The position numbers were made by a program, and so were the translations under genes. From Aliiroseovarius sediminilitoris (GTDB lineage: Bacteria > Pseudomonadota > Alphaproteobacteria > Rhodobacterales > Rhodobacteraceae), in NCBI RefSeq assembly GCF_900109955.1, contig NZ_FOJB01000001.1:434001-498000 (forward strand): a stretch of 64,000 bases of DNA, given 5' to 3'. Below the pieces are notes generated by a model, which saw only the letters and a list, made by a program, of their open reading frames with translations, did no database searches and was not told where the DNA came from. This document shows positions 55,271 to 63,099 of this stretch, in pieces (position 1 is the first letter of the stretch; every line of letters starts with the position of its first letter).

Positions 55271-56320
55271 CTAATTTTGCAGCAAAGAATTTTCCCAGTT
55301 TCTGAGAAAGCTCTGCCGCTTCAGACTGTCAAGAAAGACCAATAGGCCGGGTCCATACCGAATGGGTCTGAGCGACGGGTTCGCGCGCAGGGCGGACGGA
55401 TCAATGGCGGGCAAGCCGGTGGCATCCACCAAATCCTTGCGGGATTTCAGGCTCAGCAGAAAATCCAGCATCGCGCGGGCGTCGTCGACGTTCTTCGCTG
55501 TGCGCGGGATCAGGACGGTGCGCGACATGATATTTACATAGTCGCTCATCTCGATGATCTGATAGCCACCTGTATTCTTTTGCTGGCTTGCCGCATAGCT
55601 GCCCAGCACGTTATAGGCCAAGGCCAGCTTGCCAGATGCCACGTCACGGATCATGTCGCCCGAGCAGCAATAAAGCTTGGCATCCAGACGCCCCATCACC
55701 TCCATCAGCCGCCAGAACGCATCAGAGTTTCGGCTGTCCTGCGTCGCCATCAGATAGCCAAAGCCGGAACGGCGCACGTCATAGGTGCCGATTTTGCCCT
55801 GAAACCGTTCCGGGTTGGCGCGCAGAAGGGCAATCAGTTCATCCCGGTTTTGCAGTGCTTCGCCGGGTGGGAAAAATTGATCCGAGACCACGACCACCGC
55901 TGGCTCCTGCGTGAAAGCAAACAACTGATCACGCCAACTGGCCCAAGCGGGCAGGGCGGTCGAGGTGGTTGGGGTGTGGTTCAGTGCAAAGCCGTCATTT
56001 GCCAACTTGGTCTGCAAATCCATTGCCGAGGATATGGCAAGGTCGAAGGCCGCCCCCTCGTCATACAACGCCTTCATCAAGTCGGTTGTGCCTGTTACGA
56101 CATAGTCGACAGTTACACCCGGTTGGCTGGCTTGAAAGGCGCGGATGATCGGATCGAACACATCAAGATCGGCGGTCGAGACGACGCTAAGCCTTGCCCG
56201 TTCGGATGTCGCTTCGTATAGGCGACGATCCTCGATCTCGAAACCCGCTGCCACACTGGCAGACAGGGCCAACCCAAGAACTGCTGACACTAGTCGCGTG
56301 GGAATACCAGCGAAACACAT
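55271..56320 (-). CDS. Periplasmic substrate-binding protein linked to a two-component system
   Basis: This 349-residue protein has a signal peptide (MCFAGIPTRLVSAVLGLALSASVAAG) and an extracellular solute-binding fold of the iron/polyamine class (SVVSTADLDVFDPIIRAFQASQPGVTVDYVVTGTTDLMKAL). It starts 31 bases inside the kinase gene, and no transporter permease or ATPase is adjacent. A binding protein in an operon with tctD-tctE-type regulators suggests a sensory co-receptor rather than a transport subunit; this is inference. The start at 56320 gives a basic n-region; GTG 56290 would not. Confidence 0.82.
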   Translation of the reverse strand: MCFAGIPTRLVSAVLGLALSASVAAGFEIEDRRLYEATSERARLSVVSTADLDVFDPIIRAFQASQPGVTVDYVVTGTTDLMKALYDEGAAFDLAISSAMDLQTKLANDGFALNHTPTTSTALPAWASWRDQLFAFTQEPAVVVVSDQFFPPGEALQNRDELIALLRANPERFQGKIGTYDVRRSGFGYLMATQDSRNSDAFWRLMEVMGRLDAKLYCCSGDMIRDVASGKLALAYNVLGSYAASQQKNTGGYQIIEMSDYVNIMSRTVLIPRTAKNVDDARAMLDFLLSLKSRKDLVDATGLPAIDPSALRANPSLRPIRYGPGLLVFLDSLKRQSFLRNWENSLLQN

Positions 56321-57663
56321 GCGCCTTCCCCCTTTTCATTCGGTGAAATTTCCAACCGTCCGCCATGCGCTTTCGCGACCTCGTCCGCGATGGTAAGCCC
56401 AAGCCCAGACCCCACGATGTCGCCGACATTCGCGCCGCGCGTATAGCGGGTCGTCAGGCCAGACAGATCCGTGTCACCAAAGCCTCGTCCCTGATCCGTG
56501 ATTGACAGGGTGATATTATGATCAAGAATGACGCGGGCAGTGATGTTGCTGTCGTCCGGCGAATACTTGATCGCATTGTCGAGAATGTTTTGAAGCGCGG
56601 CTTGCAGCAGGATGCCATCGCCCGTGAATGCCACAGGCTCGGTGCCAAGCTCGCGCTGGATCGCGATGTCTTTCAGGTCGGCGGTGGGGCCAAGCCGGTC
56701 GCAGGTTTCAGCCATAAGCCCTTGCAAGTCGAGCGCGTCTTGCGCCAAGCTGTCGGCCCGGAACGTGACCATCGCATGATCCAGCATCTGCCCGGCCGAA
56801 CGTGAGCTTTCGTCGATGGCGCGGATCATCTCGCGGATCGCCAGTTTGTGTTCGGGTTTGTTCAGCTTGCGGTGAGTGATCTCGGCCTGCGCGCGAACGG
56901 TTGCAAGCGGGGTGCGCACACGATGCGCGGCCTCGGTGATGAAGTCTTCGGTGCGCGACAGCGACGCCCTGAGCCGCGCCATGAAGGAATTGAGGGCATT
57001 GATCAGCGGCACAAGTTCATCAGGCGCATCGGCCTGAACGGGGCGCAGATCGGTCGGTCCGCGACGCGTGACCGATCCTGTGATCCGTGTGATCGGTGCC
57101 AGCGCCGAGCCGGCAGCCCACAGGCTGAGCGCGGTGGCCAGCAGAAAAAAACCGACGCCAATGCCCGTCGCCGTCGCGGTGATTTGCCGGGAAATGGCCG
57201 CAAGCCCCTGTCGGGTTTGCGCCACCGTCACCACCACTTGCGCCGCATTCGCCCCGGTGCCAACCGGGCGCGTGACCGAGACAGCGCGTATCTCGTCGCC
57301 ACGATAGAGCAGCGTCTCGACGCTTGGTGCGCTGAGGCGGGGCGGGACTTCCGGTTGCGGCAGATCGGCATACCCGGTCAGTGTCTGACCTTCCGAAACG
57401 ACACGATAGAACACCCGATCTTCGTTGATCGACCCCAGCATGGACAAGGCCGAATACGGCAGATCAAGCGTGACGTGACCGTCCTCGCTGCGCAAACTAT
57501 CGGCAATGGCTGTGGCAGACGCCGACAGGATGTCATCCTGCGTGCCTTCGGCGGCCCGTTCGGCCACGCCGCGCACGACCAGAAAAAAGGCCAGCGACAA
57601 GACGGCAGCGACAAGGGCAAGCTGAATGAACAGCCGCCTGCGGATTGATCCGATGATCTTCAC
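56290..57663 (-). CDS. tctE: Sensor histidine kinase, TctE-like
   Basis: The 457 residues contain helix 1 (about 11-31), a periplasmic 2CSK-type sensor region (about 35-160), helix 2 (about 165-187), HAMP-like linker, H-box AAHRVRTPLATVR with phospho-histidine H247, N-box (LDNAIKYS), and G-boxes (DQGRGFGDTD, GSGLGLTIADEVAKAHGG). It probably senses a carboxylate and phosphorylates the neighbouring regulator. It overlaps both the regulator gene (4 bases) and the binding-protein gene (31 bases). Confidence 0.85.
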   Translation of the reverse strand: MKIIGSIRRRLFIQLALVAAVLSLAFFLVVRGVAERAAEGTQDDILSASATAIADSLRSEDGHVTLDLPYSALSMLGSINEDRVFYRVVSEGQTLTGYADLPQPEVPPRLSAPSVETLLYRGDEIRAVSVTRPVGTGANAAQVVVTVAQTRQGLAAISRQITATATGIGVGFFLLATALSLWAAGSALAPITRITGSVTRRGPTDLRPVQADAPDELVPLINALNSFMARLRASLSRTEDFITEAAHRVRTPLATVRAQAEITHRKLNKPEHKLAIREMIRAIDESSRSAGQMLDHAMVTFRADSLAQDALDLQGLMAETCDRLGPTADLKDIAIQRELGTEPVAFTGDGILLQAALQNILDNAIKYSPDDSNITARVILDHNITLSITDQGRGFGDTDLSGLTTRYTRGANVGDIVGSGLGLTIADEVAKAHGGRLEISPNEKGEGACVSLVFPRD

Positions 57664-58325
57664 CGCGCGACCATCCGATAGCCCATGCCGCGCACGGTTT
57701 CGATCTTTGCGCCCGATCCTTCGAGCCGCTTGCGCAAGCGGCCCACATAGACTTCGATTGCATTTTCGGACGCCTCATCCGACAAGGAAAAAAGCCGGTC
57801 AATGAGGTGAGTTTTAGAGAAGACCTGTCCGGGGGCTGCAAAAAACACCTCGAGCAAACGCAGCTCGCGGTTTCGCAGCGACACGGTCTGGCCGTCAAAT
57901 CGCAATTCGCCTTTGGTCGAATCAAGCGTTGTCTCTTCAAAGGTTGTCGTGTTGTCCGCCGCGCCGCCCTGACGCCTGAGAACGGCGCGCACGCGGGCTT
58001 CCAACTCGGAAAAGTCGAAGGGTTTGACGATGTAGTCATCCGCCCCGAGGTCCAGCAATCCGACCCGATCAGATACCGACGACCGAGCGGTAATAACGAT
58101 CACCGGCGTGCGTCTTTCGGCCTGCCTTTGGCGTTCCAGAAAATCGCGGCCATCGCCGTCAGGCAGCATAATATCCAACAAAATCAAGTCGTAATCGGCA
58201 ACGGCGGTCAGGTCAGTTGCATCGGACAAAGTGCCAGCGTGATCCACGGCGTGACCATCCAGTTGCAATCGCTCGACCACGACGCCAGCCAGCTTTGGAT
58301 TGTCCTCGATCAGAAGGAACCGCAT
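57660..58325 (-). CDS. tctD: OmpR-family response regulator, TctD-like
   Basis: The 221 residues contain a receiver with phosphoacceptor D51 (LLDIMLPDGDG) and VKPF lysine near 100, and a C-terminal winged helix (VSLRNRELRLLEVFFAAPGQVFSKTHLIDRLF to RTVRGMGYRMVAR). First gene of a leftward regulator-kinase-binding-protein unit and divergent from tctC, the classical arrangement for control of a tripartite carboxylate transporter. A direct repeat at 58349-58368 is a likely binding site. Confidence 0.87.
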   Translation of the reverse strand: MRFLLIEDNPKLAGVVVERLQLDGHAVDHAGTLSDATDLTAVADYDLILLDIMLPDGDGRDFLERQRQAERRTPVIVITARSSVSDRVGLLDLGADDYIVKPFDFSELEARVRAVLRRQGGAADNTTTFEETTLDSTKGELRFDGQTVSLRNRELRLLEVFFAAPGQVFSKTHLIDRLFSLSDEASENAIEVYVGRLRKRLEGSGAKIETVRGMGYRMVAR

Positions 58326-58348
58326 AAGTTGCCCTTTTTTCTGCTGCG

Positions 58349-58368
58349 TGACAGGTTGGTGTCAGGTT
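58349..58368. promoter_or_regulatory. Candidate TctD binding site (direct repeat)
   Basis: TGACAGGTT (58349-58357) and TGTCAGGTT (58360-58368) repeat with an 11-base period, one helical turn, in the gap between tctD and tctC. OmpR/PhoB-type regulators bind head-to-tail repeats with this spacing. A small hairpin (GGGCG/CGCCC, 58390-58406) lies between this site and the tctC ribosome site. Confidence 0.5.
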
Positions 58369-58426
58369 CAGGCGATTGGGTCTGAGCATGGGCGGGTGTA
58401 ACGCCCCTGTCAAATGGGAGGAACTA

Positions 58427-59395
58427 ATGACAAAACGTCTTTTCAAGGCGCTGGCGACCAGTGCCGTATTGGGCCTTGGTGCCACCACCGCAGCAACCGC
58501 TGCCGAATGTATTGCACCGGCCAACCCCGGCGGTGGCTGGGACTTCACCTGCCGTCAGATCGGCAAGATCATGTATGACATTGGCGCGGTGGACAAACCA
58601 ATTCAGGTCACGAACATGGCGGGCGCGGGTGGCGGTTTGGCGTTCAACCATGTTGTGTCCGAACGCAACGAAGATGCCGACCTGATCGTCGCGGCGTCGT
58701 CGGCAACCTCGACCCGTCTGGCGCAAAACGCTTATGCTGGCATGACGGCAGATCAGGTTCGCTTTGTCGGTGCCATCGGTGCCGATCCCGGCGTGATCGT
58801 TGTTGCGGCAGACAGCCCTTACCAGACGTTGAATGATCTGGTCGAGGATGTGAAAGCCAATCCGGGCAGCGTTGCTTTCGCTGGTGGGTCGGCGGTTGGT
58901 GGGTTTGACCACCTTAAGCCTCTGATGATCCTGCAACGTGCAGGTGTCGAGGATGTGAAGGCCGTGAAATACATCGGTGTTGACGGTGGTGCAGATGCGA
59001 TCACCCAAACCGTTGGCGGGTTCACCCAGGCGATGTCGGGCGATATGTCCGAAATCGTCGGCTTCCTGAAATCCGGCGACGTGCGAGCCATTGCGGTTCT
59101 GACCGAAGAACGCGTGCCGGGCTTTGAAGACATTCCCACCGCGAAAGAGCAAGGCATCGACGTTGTCGCCGTCAACTGGCGTGGGCTTTATGTGCCCAAG
59201 GGTATCAGCGACGATGACTTCAACATGTGGGCTGAGCGGCTGCAACAAGTTGCAGACAGCGATGAATGGAAAGAAGCCATGGCCGCAAATGGTCTGGCGC
59301 CGTTCACCAAGGTTGGCAACGACTTCCAGTCTTACGTTGACGGTGTGGTGTCCGAAATCCGCGCTCTGTCGAAAGAGATCGGGGTGATCCAGTAA
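58427..59395 (+). CDS. tctC: Tripartite tricarboxylate transporter, periplasmic binding protein
   Basis: This 322-residue Bug/TctC-type receptor has signal peptide MTKRLFKALATSAVLGLGATTAATA. The mature part begins with AECIAPANPGGGWDFTCRQIG, whose PGGGWD segment is the family's ligand-binding loop; GGLAFNHVV and GGSAVGGFDHL follow. The start at 58427 has GGGAGGA just upstream. It delivers a carboxylate to TctBA. Divergent from tctDE. The stop overlaps the tctB start by one base. Confidence 0.93.
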   Translation: MTKRLFKALATSAVLGLGATTAATAAECIAPANPGGGWDFTCRQIGKIMYDIGAVDKPIQVTNMAGAGGGLAFNHVVSERNEDADLIVAASSATSTRLAQNAYAGMTADQVRFVGAIGADPGVIVVAADSPYQTLNDLVEDVKANPGSVAFAGGSAVGGFDHLKPLMILQRAGVEDVKAVKYIGVDGGADAITQTVGGFTQAMSGDMSEIVGFLKSGDVRAIAVLTEERVPGFEDIPTAKEQGIDVVAVNWRGLYVPKGISDDDFNMWAERLQQVADSDEWKEAMAANGLAPFTKVGNDFQSYVDGVVSEIRALSKEIGVIQ

Positions 59396-59835
59396 TGGCC
59401 TCTGACCGTATCTTCGGAGCGGTCGTGACCCTGGTGGCGCTGGCATATGTTGCCAGCGCCGCACAGATCCAGACCAGTTTCATGGCGGATCCTGTCGGGC
59501 CAAAGACCTTTCCCATCCTGATCGGAAGCGTTGCGGCTCTGTGCGGGATTATCGTCGCTGTGAAGCCTGACCCGGATCCTGAATGGCCAGTGCTGGCCAC
59601 GTTTGGCTCTCTCGCGCTCGCTGTTGTTGTGTTGGTGGGCTATGCCTATGCGCTGAAACCACTTGGGTTTCTGATCCCGACGGCGATCACGGCCACCATT
59701 CTGAGCTATCAAATCGAGCCGCGCGCCTGGCGCGCCGTGCTGGCCGGGATCGGCCTGTCCGTTGGCTTGTTCCTGATCTTCAAATTCGCGCTGGGCCTTG
59801 GGCTTGTGCCCTTTCCCAAATCGCTGACCGGCTGA
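59395..59835 (+). CDS. tctB: Tripartite tricarboxylate transporter, small membrane subunit
   Basis: The 146 residues form four membrane helices (about 3-22, 38-55, 65-84, 88-140 in two parts), with the TctB pattern GPKTFPILIGSVAALCGI and PLGFLIPTAITATILSYQI. It forms the membrane part with TctA. The ATG overlaps the tctC TAA; tctA follows after 10 bases. Confidence 0.9.
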   Translation: MASDRIFGAVVTLVALAYVASAAQIQTSFMADPVGPKTFPILIGSVAALCGIIVAVKPDPDPEWPVLATFGSLALAVVVLVGYAYALKPLGFLIPTAITATILSYQIEPRAWRAVLAGIGLSVGLFLIFKFALGLGLVPFPKSLTG

Positions 59836-59845
59836 GGAAATCCCC

Positions 59846-61351
59846 ATGGAATTACTCTCGAACCTCGCGATCGGATTCGAAATCGCGCTGTCTCCTTATA
59901 CGCTGATGCTGGCCGTGATTGGCTGTTTCATCGGCACAATCATCGGCGCGCTGCCGGGCCTTGGCCCGTCCAACGGTGTGGCGATCCTGATCCCGCTGAC
60001 CTTTACGATGGGGCTGGATGCCACATCGGCGCTGGTCCTTATGACGTCCGTTTACTACGGCGCGATGTATGGCGGGCGGATCAGCTCGATCCTTCTGAAC
60101 ATTCCGGGTGACGAACCGGCGCTGATGACCACGCTCGATGGTTATCCCATGGCGAAGGCGGGTCGTGCGGGTGACGCGCTGGTTCTGTCCGGTGTTGCGT
60201 CGTTTGTCGGCGCGTTTCTGGCGACCATCGGCCTTATGCTTCTGGCACCGCTTCTGGCGCGTGTGGCTTTCCTGTTTGGTCCAGCCGAGTATTTCGCGCT
60301 TTACCTGCTGGCCTTTGCCACGCTGGGCGGCATGGCATCAAACAACCAAGCCAAGGCGGCGATTGCGTCCTGTATCGGCTTGGGCATCGCGATGATCGGG
60401 GTGGACAATAACTCGGGCCTGCCGCGCTTGACCGGCGGCAATATGCACCTGTTCGACGGCATCGACTTCCTTGTCGCCATCGTTGGCCTGTTCGCCATCG
60501 CCGAAGTCTTCTTCTTCATCGAAAGCCACGGCAAGAACACCTCTATCGGGGTGAAGCTTGAAAAGGTGACGATTCCGTTCAAAGACATCATGGAGTCTGG
60601 TTGGACCATGCTACGCGCATCGGTCGTTGGATTTGTCGCGGGTGTGCTTCCGGGGGCTGGGGCCTCGCTGGGCAGTTTCCTGGCCTATATGAGTGAAAAA
60701 TCCATCGCGGGTGAAAAAGGCGGCTTTGGCACAGGTGTGCCGAAAGGTGTCGCCGCGCCTGAGGCGGGCAACAACGCGGCGGCTGGTGGCGCTTTGGTGC
60801 CGATGCTGACGCTGGGTGTGCCCGGATCTGGCACCACGGCCGTTTTGCTGGCGCTTCTGATGACACTGAACATCACCCCCGGCCCGATGTTGTTCACCGA
60901 ACGGCCCGAGGTCGTTTGGGGCCTGATCGCATCGCTTCTGATTGCCAACTTCGTGCTGCTTCTGATGAACGTGCCGATGGTGAAGATCTTCGTGAAAATC
61001 CTGTCCGTGCCGCCATGGGTCTTGTTGCCGGGTGTGACGATGATCAGCTTCGTGGGCATCTATTCCCTGTCCGGCAGTTATTTCGACCTGCTTCTGATGG
61101 TGGCGTTTGGGGTGCTGGGCTATGTGCTGCGCAAGCTTGATGTCCCGACCGTTCCGGTCATTCTTGGCATCCTGCTGGGCGGTCATATGGAGGACGCGCT
61201 GCGACGCGCCATGGTATTGTCGAGCGGCGACTGGACCTTCCTGTTCTCGTCCGGCATTTCAATCACGCTGTGGATCATTGCCGTTGTGGGTTTTGTGGCC
61301 CCGATGTTCCTGCGCAATGTTCTCAAGAAACCGCAAAGGATTACCGACTGA
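59846..61351 (+). CDS. tctA: Tripartite tricarboxylate transporter, large membrane subunit
   Basis: This 501-residue protein has about twelve helices and the two TctA glycine-rich loops: GTIIGALPGLGPSNGVAILIPLTF (about 32-55) and VAGVLPGAGASLGSFLAYMSEK (about 265-286). YYGAMYGGRISSILLNIPGD is also diagnostic. It drives sodium- or proton-coupled carboxylate uptake. The stop overlaps the AtuA-like gene by one base. Confidence 0.96.
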   Translation: MELLSNLAIGFEIALSPYTLMLAVIGCFIGTIIGALPGLGPSNGVAILIPLTFTMGLDATSALVLMTSVYYGAMYGGRISSILLNIPGDEPALMTTLDGYPMAKAGRAGDALVLSGVASFVGAFLATIGLMLLAPLLARVAFLFGPAEYFALYLLAFATLGGMASNNQAKAAIASCIGLGIAMIGVDNNSGLPRLTGGNMHLFDGIDFLVAIVGLFAIAEVFFFIESHGKNTSIGVKLEKVTIPFKDIMESGWTMLRASVVGFVAGVLPGAGASLGSFLAYMSEKSIAGEKGGFGTGVPKGVAAPEAGNNAAAGGALVPMLTLGVPGSGTTAVLLALLMTLNITPGPMLFTERPEVVWGLIASLLIANFVLLLMNVPMVKIFVKILSVPPWVLLPGVTMISFVGIYSLSGSYFDLLLMVAFGVLGYVLRKLDVPTVPVILGILLGGHMEDALRRAMVLSSGDWTFLFSSGISITLWIIAVVGFVAPMFLRNVLKKPQRITD

Positions 61352-62700
61352 TGGTAAAGGTGCTTATTCCTTCGGGTGCGTTGGGTCTGGGATATGATCG
61401 TGACGCGCTGGCACGAGGGATTGCGGCGCAACCGGACATCATTGCGATTGATGGGGGCTCGACCGATTCGGGCCCTCATTACCTTGGCACCGGCACGTCG
61501 AAATACTCGCGTGGATCCACCAAGGCCGAGTGGGCTGATCTGATGGCCGCGCGGGTCGAAGCCGGTGTGCCGCTGATCATTGGAACGGCTGGCACATGCG
61601 GCGCGGATGATGCGGTTGACTGGCTGGTTGACATCACCCGCGAGATTGCCGCCGAACGAGGCGAAAGCTTGAAGCTGGCCGTGCTGAAAAGTGGGCAGGA
61701 TGGGGACGCGATGGCGTCGGCGCTTGAGGATGGGCGGATCACCCCTTTGACCCCTGCGCCCGAAATCTCGGCGGACCTTCTGCGTGACTGCACCAATATT
61801 GTCGCGCTGGCGGGGGCTGAACAGATACAGGCCGCGCTTGAGACTGGTGCGGATATTGTGATTGCCGGGCGGACGACCGACACCGCGATTATCTCGGCTT
61901 TGCCGCTTGCGCGGGGCTGTCATGCAGGCAGTGTCTGGCACGGTGCCAAGATTGGCGAATGCGGGGCGCTTGCGACGACCAGCCCGAACACAGGAACAAT
62001 CCTGATCGAGTTTGACGCAGATGGGTTCACCATTACTCCGATGGGCAGGGATGCCCGCGCGACACCTCGCACCGTGTCGGCGCATATGCTGTATGAAAAC
62101 AACGATCCGTATCGGTTGTATGAACCTGGCGGGTATCTGGATGTGACAGGCGCGCAGTATGCGGCACTTGATGACCGTCGGGTGCGGGTGACGGGCAGCG
62201 AATGGGTTGAAACAACACCCTACACCGTGAAGCTGGAAGGCGCGCGGCGCGCCGGGTTTCAAACCGTGTCATTGGTGTTGGTGCGTGATGCGCATTACGT
62301 GGACAACATACGTGCCTGGGTGGATGACATCCGGACAAAGTGCACCGCCAAGGCAGCGGCGCGTGTAGGCGGAGACTTCCATATCGAACTGCGGATCATC
62401 GGCGCTGACGCCACGCTTGGTGCGTTGGACACCGGCGCGACACCGGGCAGCGAGCTTGGCGTCATGGGCATTGTCACCGCCGAGACCGAGGCAGTGTCAC
62501 GCGAAGTGGCGAAGATGCTGAACCCTTATCTTTTGCACCACCCGCTGACCGAGCAGGAAGAAATGCCGACTTTCGCCTTCCCGTTCTCGCCGCCTGAAAT
62601 GCCGCGCGGTGCAGTTTACGAGTTCTGCCTGAATCATGTGCTCGCGCTGGACGACCCCATGGAGGCTTTTCGATTGACGATTGAGGAGGTCGGCGCATGA
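61351..62700 (+). CDS. AtuA-like (DUF1446) protein
   Basis: This 449-residue protein begins MVKVLIPSGALGLGYDRDAL, with DGGSTDSGPHYLGTG and LIIGTAGTCGADDAVDWLVD, matching the acyclic-terpene-utilisation AtuA/DUF1446 family. No biochemical role is firmly known to me. ATG 61351 overlaps the tctA stop; a longer opening to 61270 lies inside tctA. The coupling to the transporter and to a DUF4387 gene suggests catabolism of the imported acid. Confidence 0.85.
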   Translation: MVKVLIPSGALGLGYDRDALARGIAAQPDIIAIDGGSTDSGPHYLGTGTSKYSRGSTKAEWADLMAARVEAGVPLIIGTAGTCGADDAVDWLVDITREIAAERGESLKLAVLKSGQDGDAMASALEDGRITPLTPAPEISADLLRDCTNIVALAGAEQIQAALETGADIVIAGRTTDTAIISALPLARGCHAGSVWHGAKIGECGALATTSPNTGTILIEFDADGFTITPMGRDARATPRTVSAHMLYENNDPYRLYEPGGYLDVTGAQYAALDDRRVRVTGSEWVETTPYTVKLEGARRAGFQTVSLVLVRDAHYVDNIRAWVDDIRTKCTAKAAARVGGDFHIELRIIGADATLGALDTGATPGSELGVMGIVTAETEAVSREVAKMLNPYLLHHPLTEQEEMPTFAFPFSPPEMPRGAVYEFCLNHVLALDDPMEAFRLTIEEVGA

Positions 62701-62999
62701 CCGCCCTGAAAGACATCGCGGACAAGGTGCGGTCGAAAAACGCAGGACCGTTTTGGCTGACCCTGGATGTTTTCTGCGGCACGGAGGAGGCGTTTGCGCG
62801 CATCTCTGCCGGGCTGGATACGGATTTGGTCGCAGAAACGTTCAAGACCGATCCCGCAACGCTGAAACGGTTCGATATGCAGGAGTTGAACGTGGTGAAG
62901 TTCAGCCTGCCGCGCCCCGCTGTGCAGGGAACGCGGGCAGACAGGGACATGCATGGAGCGAGTTTTGCGGTGCTGTTGGGCGAGGTGCAGGTCGACTGA
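62697..62999 (+). CDS. DUF4387-family protein
   Basis: The 100 residues start MTALKDIADKVRSKNAGPFWLTLDVFC and end with RPAVQGTRADRDMHGASFAVLLGEVQVD, the pattern of DUF4387, which is commonly encoded with or fused to AtuA-like proteins. Function unknown; probably a small subunit or partner of the preceding protein. ATGA overlap at its start. Last gene of the tctCBA operon, followed by a family repeat. Confidence 0.85.
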   Translation: MTALKDIADKVRSKNAGPFWLTLDVFCGTEEAFARISAGLDTDLVAETFKTDPATLKRFDMQELNVVKFSLPRPAVQGTRADRDMHGASFAVLLGEVQVD

Positions 63000-63007
63000 C
63001 CTGGCGC

Positions 63008-63094
63008 GATGGCTCACGTTGTGAGCCTGTGAGGGGCGTTGCCCCTCTGCGCTGGCGCGCATTCACCCCAGGATATTTCTGGCCAGAAGAAACA
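63008..63094 (+). repeat. Rhodobacteraceae-type intergenic repeat, copy 2
   Basis: This element has two perfect seven-pair hairpins with GTT loops, GGCTCAC/GTGAGCC (63011-63027) and GAGGGGC/GCCCCTC (63031-63047), then a GC-rich step and the core CAGGATATTTCTGGCCAGAA followed by GAAAC. It fills the gap between two convergent genes. The core agrees at 20 of 23 positions with copy 1 at 12.7 kb, and both copies lie directly after a stop codon. Confidence 0.8.
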
Positions 63095-63099
63095 GTGGG

